Notes: generated by a model not told the origin, from the sequence alone. Counted from the stretch's first letter, positions 41,191 through 54,116 are shown. The stretch is 64,000 bases of DNA from Pictodentalium vernedei (GCA_031216915.1 CM062294.1:35734936-35798935); one strand, 5' to 3'. Made by a program: numbers and translations.

Positions 41191-43892
41191 CGTGAGCTGA
41201 AAACACTTTCACCTGAAAATTCCCTAAAAAATAAAAAAAACCTCCACCCCTTCAAAGGAAAAAAAGAGCCAAAAATTTAGAAAAAATATCCACATATTTT
41301 CATCCGTAAAATTATTCTTTCATTCAGGAATCACTCCGCAGTCAACACTTTTTTCTTCAAAAAACATTCATTATTTCTTTTTCATTTATCAGAAATGATG
41401 AAAAATTGCAGTGCAGTCAATGTGAATATTGGCAATTATAAAACAGTTCATGAATTTAATATATCCACTGGGATGAAAAAACAAGCAAAGTTACTTTTGA
41501 GTCATCTGGAAAGTGACAATTAAATTTACTGATGTCCAAATTACAAAACAAGGAAACCAATGCCTGTTTTTATGATTTCAATTGTCAGATCAAAATCCAC
41601 AAGTTTCTTCCCAGGCGTGATCACTTCCCACCCAACTTTTTACCTTGGCATTTTACCCCAGATTTTGGGCCTATTTTTTCCCCCATTCTGGTAGCATTAT
41701 CAATTTATCTCTCCAAACATCCTATAAATTTTGTGGCCAAAAATAGGAAAGTTGAAAATTTGTAAGGAACAAATATCTCGCCCAACCAGTGTCAAACGTG
41801 TTTTGGCCTGAAATTGTGGAAGCTGGTTTGGCTGAAATTGTGCAGGCCGGTTTGGGTGTAATTTTCGGAAAGTACCCTACAAAATAGACGACAACAGATT
41901 AATATTTTGTCCAGAATATCGCCATTATCCAACCTTCAAAAAACAATTTTTTGACCTCAACAAGTTTTTCATTCAAGATCCACACCACCCCCACCCTACC
42001 TACACACCACCATCCACATATGTTTTCAAATAAAAATTGAAATTGACCAGGCAACTACATAACTTATTTTTATAAACAACCAAAGAAAAAGGTTGAACAT
42101 TTTTTTGTACATAATACACAACATTGACAGCGATGACTTTTATTCAGATCAAGTCTGAACATTCACTGATCCAAAAGTACAAAAACTAACCCCTTGAATA
42201 TTTTTGGTAATGATTAAGAAATAGGCTTCAGGTTGCTTGTGGGCTTTGTCAAGAAACAATGGATTGCAGTGAACCCACACCCTATCCATTTTTCTGGAAG
42301 AAATGGAAGCTTTATTTTTTCATTATCTTTCGAAAATTTTCAGCAATATTATGAATTAAATATGAGCTATTTGGACAATGGAGAAATATTTCAGGTTATC
42401 TGGGTTTTTTTTATTTTCATCTGGTGCGAATGTAAAGAAAAAAAAGAGTTTCACTGCAAAATTTATTTTTATTGTTTTTTTTTGTTTTTTTTTGGTGGAG
42501 GGGGGGGGGGGGGTAGGCGTTTTTAAATTTCACAAGTTGGACAGCTTTAGTAATGGTCGAGCACAATAAATTGTGCGCACAGAAAAAAATTACAATTGTT
42601 AGAAACGAGAATGCATGCAGTCACTGTGATGGGTAAGGCGTCTTCGCTTTAAAATTGGCCTCGAAACGTATTGTCGAAAATTTATTGTTTTTGTTTCGCT
42701 GGGGTGCATACATTGTGGAACGGAACTTCTGTTTTGGAAATGGTAATTCGTGGACGTTTGTCAGACAGTATATAACTTCGACATCTTAGGTTCGTAATAA
42801 CTGAATGAAAACGACCTTTGCCACAATCCGACCTGTGCGTACTTTTAAGTTACAACAAACGGACGTGTTGTTGATGCTTTTCATTTGGTAACTTTGTTCC
42901 AATAACACGCAGTGTTGGTTTGAAGCGAACAGCGTTCTGCACTTGCAAATGCAAAAAAGATAAATCACGTGACAGAATACTCCGCAGAATCGAACAACGG
43001 CGGGATCCCAACAGCCAGCCAGCAGACGATGAAATCCAATGTGCATATATGGGAACATTTAGCTTTTCGACAATTTCTGTCATTTAGTCAGCAAAGCAAA
43101 CGACAGTTGAGTTTGTTTTGAAAAACTTTAATTTTGAAAAGCATGTTCAATAAATTATTCACAGTCTGCATGGAATGATCTAAGGAGAAATCTCGCATTA
43201 CACCGTTCGCTTTTTAGGGGGCGTCATTCGATTTGTTCGCTTCTGAAAACGAGAGCTGGGGTTCCCCATGTTTTTACTTCCGATTTCCGGTTTAGATTGG
43301 ATGCCATAACATTCCTTGGTTTTTCCAATTTCACGTACACGTTGTCTATTAGGTTTGCTTCAAATCAAAGCAGCCCTTCGGGCTGCTTTTGCGCGCGCTA
43401 TAACTTTCCGTGTCTGTTGAAAAACAGACTGAATCCTGAGTTTGTTCGCCGGTCTCCAATGACTTCAGAATATTTCATGCAATGTTGATCCGGTGGACGG
43501 AAGAGCCACACTGTTGCACGTGATCGGCGAAATTCTCATTTTTGGGTCAAATTTATCACCCAAAATAACGGGATTTACCGAACCGATGTTCACCTTTAAA
43601 GTTTTTATTTGATATACAAAATTCCCTTCCCCGCGGGAACCCCGGGAAGTGAAGCAGTGCCTGTTCACTGAGGTAAACAGGCTTTGTTTTACTGGTAAAA
43701 TAGGACCCAGTCACCAATGCTTGGGACGTGCAAAACCTCTCTAAAATTGGCAACATGGCTTATTAACACTCACCCCTGGTCTTGAGTTGATACTCATGTT
43801 GTGGTCATGATTGGCCATTGTGCAAAAATATGTGAACTTAAACACCAATAAATAATAAATAAATAATAAATACAAAATTCCCAAACAAAATG
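41191..43892. other. non-coding, no gene seen
   Basis: AT-rich. It has one G run at about 42500-42513 and a short GC hairpin GCAGCCCTTCGGGCTGC near 43372. Open frames up to about 97 codons occur on both strands but none has a recognisable domain. Confidence 0.5.
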
Positions 43893-44153
43893 TGCAGTAC
43901 GTGGAGAGTGTATTGTGACTAAATCACCCGTGGAGTGGAGTTATCACCCAAACTATAACTTTCAAATTTTGTACATATGGACAAAAAACACAAGCAATGT
44001 TTCAGCCAATGGACCTCCGGGTTTAACCCGGAGGTCCATTGGTTGAAACTTTGCCTGTGCTTCTTATGCTTTACAACAAATCTGCAATTATTGCTAGGGT
44101 GGAATCTCCACTCTGCGGGTGATTTAGTGATAATACACTCTCCACGTACTGTA
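43893..44153. mobile_element. MITE family A, copy 2
   Basis: Full-length 261 bp copy, with CAGTACGTGGAGAGTG at the left and CTCTCCACGTACTGTA at the right. The central palindrome CCTCCGGGTTTAACCCGGAGG is intact. The left flanking dinucleotide is TG instead of TA. Confidence 0.9.
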
Positions 44154-44619
44154 TCAGGTACAAAAAAAGATTTAGTGAACAGAAATTAACATGTTAATTG
44201 GCAAATCTTTTCCCAATACAGTCCAATCAACACTGATTAGTGAGTGGACGTCTGACATTATGTAATTACACATAAACACACTCAGTCGATTTTTGGATAA
44301 TTTTTTTGTATGGAGTGTACACGAAATGCTGACTCTTTTCCCCTGTAGGTATTAACAGATATTCCAAATCAATATTTACCTGACTAGCCCAGTAATGCCA
44401 AATAAGTTGTATTTATAAGCTCCCAATTTATTTGTTAACAAAGCTAACAATTCCTTATTTTTTAACTTTCTATTTTCTTAACCTTCTTCTGTTACTTATC
44501 TGTATATAAGTTACAGTACAACAGTATCCTTCACATTTTCACTTGCGCTATCTGCCAGCTTGAATACAACTTTGCTTCTAAAGATAATTTTTTTATCCAT
44601 TCAACAGGTTACATAGTAG

Positions 44620-45340
44620 TTGATTATGTGTTCACTAGAATCATATTGTTCTGGGATAGGCACTTTCAACTTCTCAGTTTATTGTTGTCGTTTAAAGGGC
44701 TATTTACCGAAGAAGAGATCCATTTCTGTCTTAACTTACTTGCTCCTACGTCTCAGTGGGGTTGGGCTGCATGAACGCTTTATTGCTGTTGTTGCCTTGT
44801 TCCTCGGCCACTTCAGTGAGTTCTCTACTTTTCACTTAGTAAACCATCTTGATGAAATTTCATATTCTGACAGGAACATGAACGTTTGGAAGGTTGCACT
44901 CACACTGAAAGTATTGATTTCATCTATCCTTGTCACCTCATTGCTCCATTTGGCCTCAAGGTTATTATTGACCGGTGACATTAAAACTTACCCTGATCCA
45001 AATTCCTTTAACTCGGATCACAATCAGAATACTTTCAAAATTGTCCATTTTAATATCCAGAGTCTAAAACCTAAACTAGATATCATTCAATATGAATTTG
45101 CATCACTAACATTGTGGCCTTGTCTGAGACATGGCTGGAAAGCAATGATCCGACACCCGATGCCATCCTCCACAGGTTCCAAGAACCACTGAGATTTGAC
45201 AGCTCGACAAGGGCAGGTGGGGTTGCCATTCACATTAAATACGGTATATCATTTCGACCTAGACCAGACCGACATACTCTGAATCCGGAGTGCCTGTGGG
45301 CGGAAGTATTTACAAAATGGACAAGATCGTTACTCTTAGG
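44620..45340 (+). pseudogene. LINE 2 N-terminal peptide, degenerate 2A and endonuclease start
   Basis: Hydrophobic segment LKVLISSILVTSLLHLASRL leads into TGDIKTYPDP at 44974-45000, where LINE 1 has GDIEVNPGP. The NPGP core is gone, so ribosome skipping is not expected. Then FKIVHFNIQSLKPKLDII and, after a shift near 45110, ALSETWLESND, and GGVAIHIKYGISFRPRPD. The frame stops at the insertion near 45341. Confidence 0.82.
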
Positions 45341-46263
45341 GCAGGCTTCGCACAAAAATGAAAAGCCCTTGAATTTTGGCCCTCTATGAAAAGTGCTTGA
45401 ATTCATTTCAACCTTGAAAAGTACTTGAAATGCTGTACAATGCCTTGAATAGTGCTTGAATTTGGCAAAATGGTGGATTGTGATTACTTTGCCAACTTGA
45501 GAACCACTGTTAAACACAGAAAGTCGCAAACCAATCCTCGGAAATAAAGCGTAATTTATGATTCGTCAAAGTACAGTGTTATCATTGCATAGTGATTAAT
45601 ATGACCCATTTCGCACTATGTAGTTTTCCATTCTTCAACAAAAATGTGGGGCATTCTCTTTCCATGCAGTATTTGAATGATTATGTCCAGGTCAATTTTG
45701 ACCAATCAGAAAATTGAAGCGGCAGCATATGATCTATTTGCATACTATCATGTGTCTTAATGTACACACAGACTGCTATACTATGGAGAACATCCAATTA
45801 AAATGAGCGGTGAATTGCGTTTTACAAACTGATTTTTCCAATCAATGTCTGCATCTCCGCCTGCTTCGTTTATTTCATCGTGTCACACAAAAGGGTAGTT
45901 ACTGGAAGCGATAATATATCAAAGATTCACCTTGACTTTGTATGAAAATAACAGAGGTATTTGAAAATAAATCAGAAATTATTATTTGTGAACAATCGAA
46001 TTTGAATGTCAAATAACCACAAACAACCCAACAACTTTGCAAGAAGTTCCAAAAATTAACCAAAAGGACAGAAATGGGCCTGAATATTACCTGACACACA
46101 CCCAGTCTTGAAATGTGCACTGTGCCAAGAGCAGTTATAAAAAGAAGATGTCACAGTTGGTTTCTTAGAATGGGAAAATAGTCCTTGAAAATGAATGACA
46201 TAGCCCTTGAAAAATGCTTGAATAGTGCTTGAATTTCATTTTGCTAAACCTGTACGAACCGTG
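45341..46263. mobile_element. hAT-like non-autonomous insertion in LINE 2
   Basis: Begins near GGCTTCGCACAAAAATG and ends CTAAACCTGTACGAACC; inside, both ends carry repeated (A)GTGCTTGAATT(T/C) motifs in inverse orientation. LINE 2 coding sequence resumes right after it (VFYQPP-like text). The GGTTCGTAC-type end is reminiscent of hAT MITEs. Target duplication could not be fixed by eye. Confidence 0.6.
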
Positions 46264-47800
46264 TAGGGGTATTCTACCAGCCACCAAACAGTGTCTCAGA
46301 TACTTGAGAAGCCATATCAGCATCCATCGAAAAAGCCAGAGAAACAAAAATTGCCGATCTAATTGTCACAGGTGATTTTAATGACAACCAAGTGGTTCCC
46401 TCAAGAAGTGGCTTTTCCGAAATATTACAATATTTTAATTTAAGGCAAATTGTACGTGAGTCAACTTGTTTTACCGAATCGTCGACTTCATTATTAGATC
46501 TCTTTGCTCTTAGTGACACAATCAACATGAAACGTTGTGACATCTTTGAACTGGTTATCCCAGTCATAATTCGCTACCACTGTCCAATTTCACTCGAAGT
46601 TGAATAGCAGAATTTTTAAAGCCACCATCCCTCTCATTTGAGAGGAGAATATGGCTCTATTCACAGGGTAATTATGAAGTGTTAAACGAAGCCTTCTCTA
46701 GCGTCGACAGGAATTCTCTCTTTGATAATCCATGTCTCGATACTATAGTTTCTAATTTTACTGATAAGATACTTTATACTGCATCCATCCACATACCCAA
46801 CAAATTTATTACCACGTGAATAGACCAACCGAAATGGATGCATAATGAAATAAGATTACTGATTAGACAAAGAAAACGTTTGTATCGCAATGCCAAACAC
46901 ACGACACTCCACACGCCTGGGCAAAATATAAACTGAAACGGAACAAAGTTGTATCGGCCATGATTAGGAGGGCCAAAGCGTTAAATTTGTCCAAAGTCCA
47001 ATCCACTCTGAGGAGCAGCGAAACACCACCATCACGTTGGTGGAAGACCTTGAAATCATTCCTCCGTAGCACTATCTCAGTAGGAATTCCTACTCCCATC
47101 CACTCTAACAAAATATACTCCTCAAGTGTTGAAAAAGCTGAAGTGTTCAATGAATATTTCAGCTCTATCTCAACAGTTGATGATTCGAATGCTTTCCTGC
47201 CAAACGCACCACCTTGAGTTTCCGGGAGTATCGATTGTATTACTCTACATTGCAGTGAAGTATACTCTTCAATGAAGTCGATAAAAAGTGTCCAAGGCAT
47301 CTTGTCCAGATCTAATAAGCCTGTGTGTCTCCTCAAAGAATGTAAATCATCTTTATGTGAGCCACTTTCGATCTTATTTAATATAGTTAATGAATAACTC
47401 GTACTTCCCATCATTGTGGAAAAAAGCAAACCTCTCCCCAATATTGAAAAAAAACAACCCTCCAATTCTGTTACTAATTACTGCCCAATATCGCTGATTA
47501 GCCGTGTTGGTAAAATATTTGAAAAATTGTATTCAAGTGTTTGTGGGAGTTCCTAATTGATAATAACGTTCTCAGTCAATTTCAGTCCGGTTTTACACCC
47601 GGTGATTAACTGTCCTTCAACTGACTGACATATATGATGAATTCTGTCAAGCCCTTGATGAAGGTACATGTAAAGAAGTCAGGGTTGTCTTTTGTGATGT
47701 TAGTAAGGCATTTGACAAAGTATGACATGCTGATAGCTAGAGAGTATTGGCGTTTCGGGTGAACTTCTGCTGTTTCTAAAATCGTACCTTGCAAATTGGC
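46264..47800 (+). pseudogene. LINE 2 endonuclease end and partial RT
   Basis: Endonuclease: ADLIVTGDFNDNQVV, TSLLDLFALSD, RYHCPISLEV. Linker: RWWKTLKSFLRS and VFNEYFSSIS in a shifted frame. RT fragments: FQSGFTPGD and VVFCDVSKAFDK near 47690. At least six frameshifts or stops. The sequence ends before the GVPQGS and FADD boxes. Confidence 0.8.
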
Positions 47801-47960
47801 TACAATAAGCCCATTGCCGATTAGCCATCTTTGACGTTAATGATATGCAAGGTCAGAGGTAGCTTCGGGTAAACATTGTATAACTTCCTCGTTGTTTAAC
47901 ACTGTTTTGATACGAGAAGCGGCTCACCGATACAGTTGATTACAGCATATTTTCAATTAA

Positions 47961-47990
47961 CAGATTCAGATTCAGATTCTTTATTCACGG
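47961..47990 (-). repeat. LINE 3 3' terminal (GAATCT)n tail
   Basis: CAGATTCAGATTCAGATTCT on the plus strand; three GAATCT units follow a GTGAATAAA that also gives a polyadenylation signal. Confidence 0.75.
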
Positions 47991-48584
47991 TACACATACA
48001 TGTAAAATGGTTACAAATAAACATATTGCACAAATGTAATGAGAAGTATACCGTGGGAAGTGGCATAGCCAGATTGGCTGTCTACCTGCCACCCCCTGGA
48101 AGAAGATGGGGTGATTGCAAACAGACTGTGACTGAAAGAATGAGCTGAGAGCCAATTATGTGACACATGATGGAGAATGACGATCGAATCATTACTTTTA
48201 TGAGATTAGAGTATTAGTGATTCATTTTCGCCAGCGGAAAGACGGTGATTCAAGGTAGGCAAGAAGCAACCTGCCTATAGGACTCCCTCTACTACTTATC
48301 ATAACACATGAGGGCGACAACAAGTCCCATCGTGAAGTTCGTATCGTTTAGACTGCGACAAGGAGGTTGGTCATGATGTTTGGGCGTGGTGTCTACGTTA
48401 GCTGCATCATCATCGTAGGATGACGAATGTTATGATTTATTTGTTTAGACTTTTATTTGCAAGTTCTTACTTGTATCCATATAGTATTTTACATAGCACC
48501 ACTGTAAGGAGGAAGCGCGACAGGTTGCACAAGACGAGGATTCCAGATTTAGACGCGGACCACGACTTTGACAATTTACGAAGT

Positions 48585-51500
48585 TTACGAAGTGCAATCA
48601 GGACAGTAGGGATTGTTGCAGTTGACATAACTGGAATATGAGGAAATGAATGTGGAAGTTAACTTGTTCTTAAGCATGCTTCTGTCGCTAATATTTCGAG
48701 TTGTGTCGTCCAGAGCATTCCATAGTTTCGGGAAGGAGTATAAAGGAAATTTATCCAGAGTTTGGGTCTGTTTTTTCTATGTATAGGAGGCCTGACTGTC
48801 TAGTTATCCTACCAGATGGATTGTCAGTAATTTTAAATATATCATTGAAAGACACCGGTAATCTGCCGTTCTGCCAGTCAAACACGAACAGTAGTGCATG
48901 TAGCCTAAACAAATCATCAACCTTGAGTATTTGGTTTTCTTTAAACATGGGATCTGTATGAGAATTGTACTTTTTGTTATTAATTATTCGTATTGAACGT
49001 TTTTGCAAGACAGCTAGTTTTTTGATAGCTCTTGAGTTGCCCAATGCCTGGATTCCGTATACCAAATGGCTATGAATGAGGGCGTAATACAATGTTTTCA
49101 GAGCTCCGTGGGGGGGGGGGGGGGGGGGATATTTTTAACTTTGTTTAGACTATAGTTTGCGCGTGCTATTTTCGAGCATAATCGGGATATGTGAGCCTTG
49201 TAGGATAAATGTTCATCAATGCTAATTCCCAAGAATTTAACAGATTTTTGTGTTTCGGTGGCCCCAACCTTGTTAATGTTTTGGTTATTTATTTTTACCT
49301 CTTGACAAAGAGTATTGTTCCTACCTTTATTTGGATTAAGTATGATGTACGAGGTTTTCTTAGCATTCAGCATTAACTGGTTCACAGAGCACCATTCGAA
49401 TAGTTTCTGGAGCTCGTCATTGAAATACGGTGTAATGGGATTATTATCGGAGCCCGGGCAGTGTGCAGTGGTGTCATCGGCAAATGATAAAAGATTGAGT
49501 GATGTTGTGTTACTTATATCATTTATATATAAAAGAAAAAGAATAGGGCCTAAAATCGAGCCCTGTGGTACACCGCAACTCTGTTTGGCTAAGTTCGATT
49601 TGTGTTCTCCGTACGTGACATATTGAGACCTGTTGGACAAGTAACTTCTAAACCAATTGTTGGTGACACCTCGGATGCCATATTTTTCCAGTTTACCTAA
49701 TAGTATTTCGTGATTTATGGTGTCAAAAGCCTTTGACAAATCCAGGAACAGTGCTAAGGTGCTGTTTTTTTCTTCTTTATTATTTTCTATTGCAATGCTT
49801 TTAAGGAGCTGAAGAACTGGATGAATAGTACTATGTCGCTTTCGGAACCCATATTGGTGAGGGTATAAAATATTAAACCTATTGAGGAAACTAGCTAGCC
49901 TCACTTCCATGAGTTTTTCCATTACTTTTGAGAATACCGGAAGTATACTGATAGGTCTGTAATTTGTAAAGCTGTGCTCGTCACTCGCTTTAAATATGGG
50001 TATCACCTTCGCGATCTTCATCCTGTCTGGTACTTTGCCGTTTAGGAAAGAGTTGTTAATTACATGTGTTAGAGGATCCAATACTTCGGTTATCGTATGC
50101 TTAAGAAGACAGGTTGTGATGTCATCGCAGTCTTTAGATAATTTTGGCTAAATTTTATTTACTACTCGGTTGACTTCTGTGGGATTTGTGGGTATTAAAT
50201 AAAGATTATTGGAGACATTGTTGTCCATGTAATCTGTGTAGGACTTATTGGTTTTCTGAATCTGTTCGGATGTGTTTTTTCCCATGTTGATAAGGAAATT
50301 GTTGAATTCTTCTGCGATGGCATGGGGCTCGCTTAACTCGATGTTGTCCTGGATGAAGAACGAGGGTAATCTGGCTTCACGCTTTCCTTTATTGATGGCT
50401 TCGTTTAAAATCTGCCACGTTCTTCGCATATTGTTTTTGTTTTCGTTTAGGATATCTCTATAATAGGTAGCTTTACATTGTTTGTTTACCTTGTTGAAGA
50501 TTCTACAGTAGTTTTTATAGTTTTCTGAGTTCCTTTCGGTGGGAGCTTGGAGTTTTTTCTTGTAGAATTTTTCTTTGTTGTTGGAGGATATTACAAGCCG
50601 CCTTGTCATCCATGGCTGTTTTTTAATAAATTTTTTGTTCTGGCGAACACGTTTGAGAGGGAATGCTCTTTCATAGGCTTCCATATAGATGTTTAGAAAG
50701 GTTTCATACGACTTATTGGGACAATTCGACTGCATTACAGGATTAAAATCACTTTGCGAGATAAGTGTTTTGAATTCAACAATTCTTTCTGCATTTATTA
50801 TTCTTTTTAGTGTAAAGTGTGGTGTATCTTTTGGTTTGGGTTTTTCCTCAATATAGAAAACACCAAAATAATCTGACACGTCAGATATGACTATTCTAGG
50901 TAATGCTGCTTGTGAAACATTATTAGAGAAGATATGATCTATCAGAGTAGCAGAACGACAGGTTACTCTCGTTGGCTTGGTGATATACCGCAGAAAGCCT
51001 TGACTGAACATGAGATTAACAAATTCTTCCGTTTTTGAGTGTGTAGTTGCTTTTAAAAGGTCTAGGTTAAGATCCCCCATAATATAAACTTTTTTTATTT
51101 TCGGCATTTAAAACATTCGTTATTTCATTTAATTTTGATAAGAAGAGGTTGATGTCGGCTTTAGGAGGAGTGTTGGGTCTATAAATAACGCCAATAATTC
51201 TGGGTTGGTATTTATCTTTAATTTCAATAAACAGAGATTCGAAAACATGGGGAATAAAGAACGAAATATCATTACGAACTCTGTAGGGTATTCCTTCTTT
51301 AATATATAGACCAATCCCTCCTCGACCATCATCATTCTCGTGTCTCATAGTTTAATAATCGGGGCATAGCCATCCAGACTGAACGACATCTCTGGGGGAA
51401 TTTGGAAAATTTCGGTAAGTCCTATTATGTCGAAGAAGTTCTTTCCTGTTTGTAGGTTATATAGCATGTTTTGAAAGGAATCCCAATGGGCCTTCAGGCT

Positions 51501-51629
51501 TTGGCAATTGAGATGGAATATTGAGAATCCAGCGTCTATTTTACAAGCCATTGACTGAAAGTCTCTAGGCGAAAAGTAGTTGCAGTCAGTTTCGTGGTTT
51601 TTATATGGGGATTCATCATGTTCTGTCAA
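48585..51629 (-). pseudogene. LINE 3 ORF2: endonuclease and reverse transcriptase
   Basis: Endonuclease: FSIFHLNCQSLKAHW, IIGLTEIF, GGIGLYIKEGIPYRV, VYIMGDLNLDLLK, LIDHIFSN, ISDVSDYFGVF. RT: NYRPISILPVFSK, FRKRHSTIHPVLQL, LALFLDLSKAFDTINH, GVPQGSILGPILFLLYIND and the catalytic LSFADDTTAH. Breaks are a shift near 51345, a shift in an A run near 51085, a TAG near 50150 and a 19-base G run at 49110-49128 that ends the RT frame. The thumb continues YYALIHSHLVYGIQALG; after another shift near 48750 the end is CNNPYCPDCTS, stop at 48585. It is the most complete LINE in the window. Confidence 0.88.
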
Positions 51630-52133
51630 GGAACATATTTTCTCATTATAGAGCTGTATAAAGTCGTACTCTGCGTCTACCTACACCTCGTCATGTGTAA
51701 TGTTACCCGCCATAATGCACCAACATACTACCATCCTTTCTCGCTGGACAAATATACAAAACATAACTACAATATATTGTTCCAAGATGAAGATAAAAGG
51801 AGGTTAAGTCCCAGACATAGTTCAACTGTTGGACGGGTTGAGACGATATTTCTTTTTCATTTCTAGTCACAGTCTGTTGCGGTAATAGTATGTAATTGGG
51901 AGTTTGTTTAGAAACGAAATTATTCTGTACAAACAGGATAAAAACACTGTAGTTTATATACAAGTACGTCGGGTGCAACATCAACCTACCTAACATCACA
52001 TCAAAGTGATATGGTATCTTGGATGAATGATTGAACAAATAAATTTACAATTAAAGGACTTTACAGTAAAACAATGGATTCAATGAGGATAGAGAATGAG
52101 TGAGTGAATTTGTAAAAGACGAGGTGGAGTAAT

Positions 52134-52179
52134 ATGAATGAATGAATGAATGAATGAATGAATGAATGAATGAATGAAC
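52134..52179. repeat. (ATGA)n microsatellite
   Basis: About eleven GAATGAAT-type tetranucleotide units without interruption. An A-rich tract follows at 52220-52260. Confidence 0.95.
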
Positions 52180-52788
52180 TATCATCATTGAGGGGGTCAT
52201 AAGCCTTATTTCAGAGACAAAAAAAAAAACAAAACAAAAAAACAAAACAAAGCAAAATCCCGAAAAACAAACAAAAGTGTACAAATCTTGCAAATTGAAT
52301 AGTTGTCAATGGCGCTGACAGTTTTGACGTTACACTTGGCAGACGGTCAATGATCAACCGGGTGAGAATTTGGGATTAAAGTTATTTCACTGGTACTAAG
52401 TTGACGAACTAGCGTTGGCTGTATTTCAAGGTATAGTTTCACTAATTAAAAGTTGATTTGTTAATGAATAATATGGCATAATTACATCATGGAATGTACA
52501 CTTTAATAACTAACAATTAATAAACATAACAGCCCTCAGAACGAACAACAGACGACATTCATAAGAAGTATTATTGAGAGACCAATTAGTCTTCCATCCC
52601 TTGCGTCGGGAGCACAGCTCACGACTCCAATGATGCTAAATTGACGATTTAGCGCAAGAGGGCACTACAGGGTATAAATTATCTGATGAATTGTTGAAGT
52701 GCTCTTGATCAAAAATAAACAAGGTGGAGGTACTTTAATTTTTTACCCACTTTAATTTTTTACCCATGGCGAATCAAATTAATGAACT

Positions 52789-53397
52789 ATGTCGGCATTT
52801 GAACTAACAGATGAAGCAAGCATTGAAGACGTCAAACGCTGGGATCTTGTCGCTTTAAAGTCATTTTTGAGAAAAAGAGGAATGACCGTAACTGGCAACA
52901 AAGAAACACTTGTTGCACGGGCCTTCACAGTTTGGGAGATGAAAATCCCGGTGAAACCCACACCTGAAGAAAAGGAAACAGAACGTCGTAAGATGTATAG
53001 AAACTTACCGGAAACTGAGGACGGGACCCTTCCTGATCCACTGAAAGATTTGAAAGAAGGCTGGATGAATGAACATGAAGGAATGGCAAAATGGCCACCC
53101 ATCATGATTCAGGATATAAGTTTGTAGATTTCCAAGCATGACACTGATATTAAAAAAGCTTCACTGACTAAACGGCTGTTGAGTGATTATAAAGAACAGA
53201 AGGCATTCAGTTACTTTTCTTCCAATTTTTTAATGGACATCAACTTTCACAGAATAACAGATGAATCCAAATACTGTTTTTTTAAAGGCACAGTGTCGGG
53301 CCTCCCAAAGAATAAATGAGCCATCTCATGTTGTTTGGATTTGTGCAGTCAAAGCCTCTGGTGATATTATAAATGCATACTGCAGTTGTGTTGCAGG
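52789..53397 (+). pseudogene. first coding island: SAP domain and SWIM-type start
   Basis: ATG at 52789. Residues 10-45 are a SAP domain (EDVKRWDLVALKSFLRKRG, then KETLVARAF), a DNA-binding helix-extended-loop-helix. A TAG at 53125 and a shift near 53295 interrupt the frame. The continuation reads YFSSNFLMDINFHRITDES, then VVWICAVKASGDIINAYCSC, where C-x-C is the first half of a SWIM zinc finger (C-x-C-xn-C-x-H). The island ends in CVAG at a perfect GTAAGT splice donor (53398-53403), exactly where such proteins continue with the C-x-H half. The second half was not found nearby. Confidence 0.7.
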
Positions 53398-53403
53398 GTA
53401 AGT
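53398..53403 (+). promoter_or_regulatory. splice donor GTAAGT
   Basis: Consensus donor after CAGG, at the end of the SWIM-type coding island. Confidence 0.6.
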
Positions 53404-53483
53404 ATTTAAAGTACATTTTAAAAGAAATATCCTTGAGAATTAATTTAACATCCTAATCATTTAATGTTTTGATTTCCTACAGA

Positions 53484-53498
53484 CCCCCCCCCCCCCCC
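53484..53498. repeat. poly-C run (15 bp)
   Basis: C run after CTACAGA in the intron of the YqaJ gene. Confidence 0.85.
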
Positions 53499-53773
53499 TG
53501 CTATTACCCCATCCTCAACAAATTCCAAACATTAATTATTGGAATAATCATCAAAAACTTAATTAATGAAGCACTGGTACAACCGGGTGCGTCATTAATT
53601 AAAATTTTGCTGATGATGATTTTATTACCTGGTAAACACATGCACGGACATCACTACCCACGTACATGTATGGATTATAACCAGTCCACAGCGACTGTAC
53701 TGTACGATAGGACAATCCAATTTTGACATATTTCTTTATATATGTTTATCTGCATAACTTAAGTTAGGAACCA

Positions 53774-53816
53774 CCTCACTGGAATGAGCTTGATGAGCTT
53801 ATTCCATTGAGAGGAG
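53774..53816. repeat. short hairpin, MITE family B-like core
   Basis: CCTCACTGGAATGAGCTT and its imperfect inverse; it resembles the core of family B (GGAACAAGCTC...GAGCTTGTTTC). Confidence 0.55.
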
Positions 53817-53883
53817 GATAAGGTATGGTTAAAACAAAAACATGGTTTATAGAAAAATTGATGCCATCATCTACAACTTGCAT

Positions 53884-54116
53884 GAGTGCAGTGTTATCAC
53901 CCAAAGTATAATTTTCAAACTTTGTACATGTAGACCAAAAAACAAGCAATGTTTAAGCCAATGGACCACTGGGTTTAAATCAGTGATCTATTGACTTGCA
54001 CTCTGCTTGCGCTTGTTATGCTTTGCAGCAATTTTTCAAATATTGCTTGGGGGGAGGGGATCTCCACTTCATGGGTGATTTAGTGATAATACACTTTCCA
54101 CACATATATATTGTAT
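53884..54116. mobile_element. MITE family A, copy 3 (left end lost)
   Basis: Diverged copy beginning at GTTATCACCCAAAGTATA and keeping the centre GCCAATGGACCACTGGG...AGTGATCTATTGAC and the right end up to a degenerate CACATATATATTGTA. The left inverted terminus is missing. Confidence 0.8.

Larger units (their letters stand above)
44620..47800 (+). mobile_element. CR1-like LINE 2 (related to LINE 1, decayed, 3' truncated)
   Basis: Same family as LINE 1 by its N-terminal hydrophobic peptide, 2A position and endonuclease text, but with many stops. It is interrupted by a ~0.9 kb insertion and ends in the middle of RT near 47800, before the FADD box. Loss of the 3' rather than the 5' part is not the usual LINE truncation and implies deletion or later rearrangement. 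Confidence 0.85.
47961..51870 (-). mobile_element. CR1/Jockey-type LINE 3
   Basis: On the minus strand, endonuclease, RT and a C-terminal Cys motif are followed by a 3' end GTGAATAAAGAATCTGAATCTG, a short GAATCT repeat tail typical of CR1-like and L2-like LINEs. It lies in opposite orientation to LINE 2, abutting its truncated end. No 2A motif or ORF1 is visible upstream. The left coding edge is about 51629; the 5' end of the element is not defined. Confidence 0.85.

Noticed and set aside
51703..52038. 111-codon minus-strand frame upstream of LINE 3, possible ORF1
   Set aside because: No Cys knuckle, PHD, esterase or coiled-coil signature of CR1 ORF1; left uncalled.
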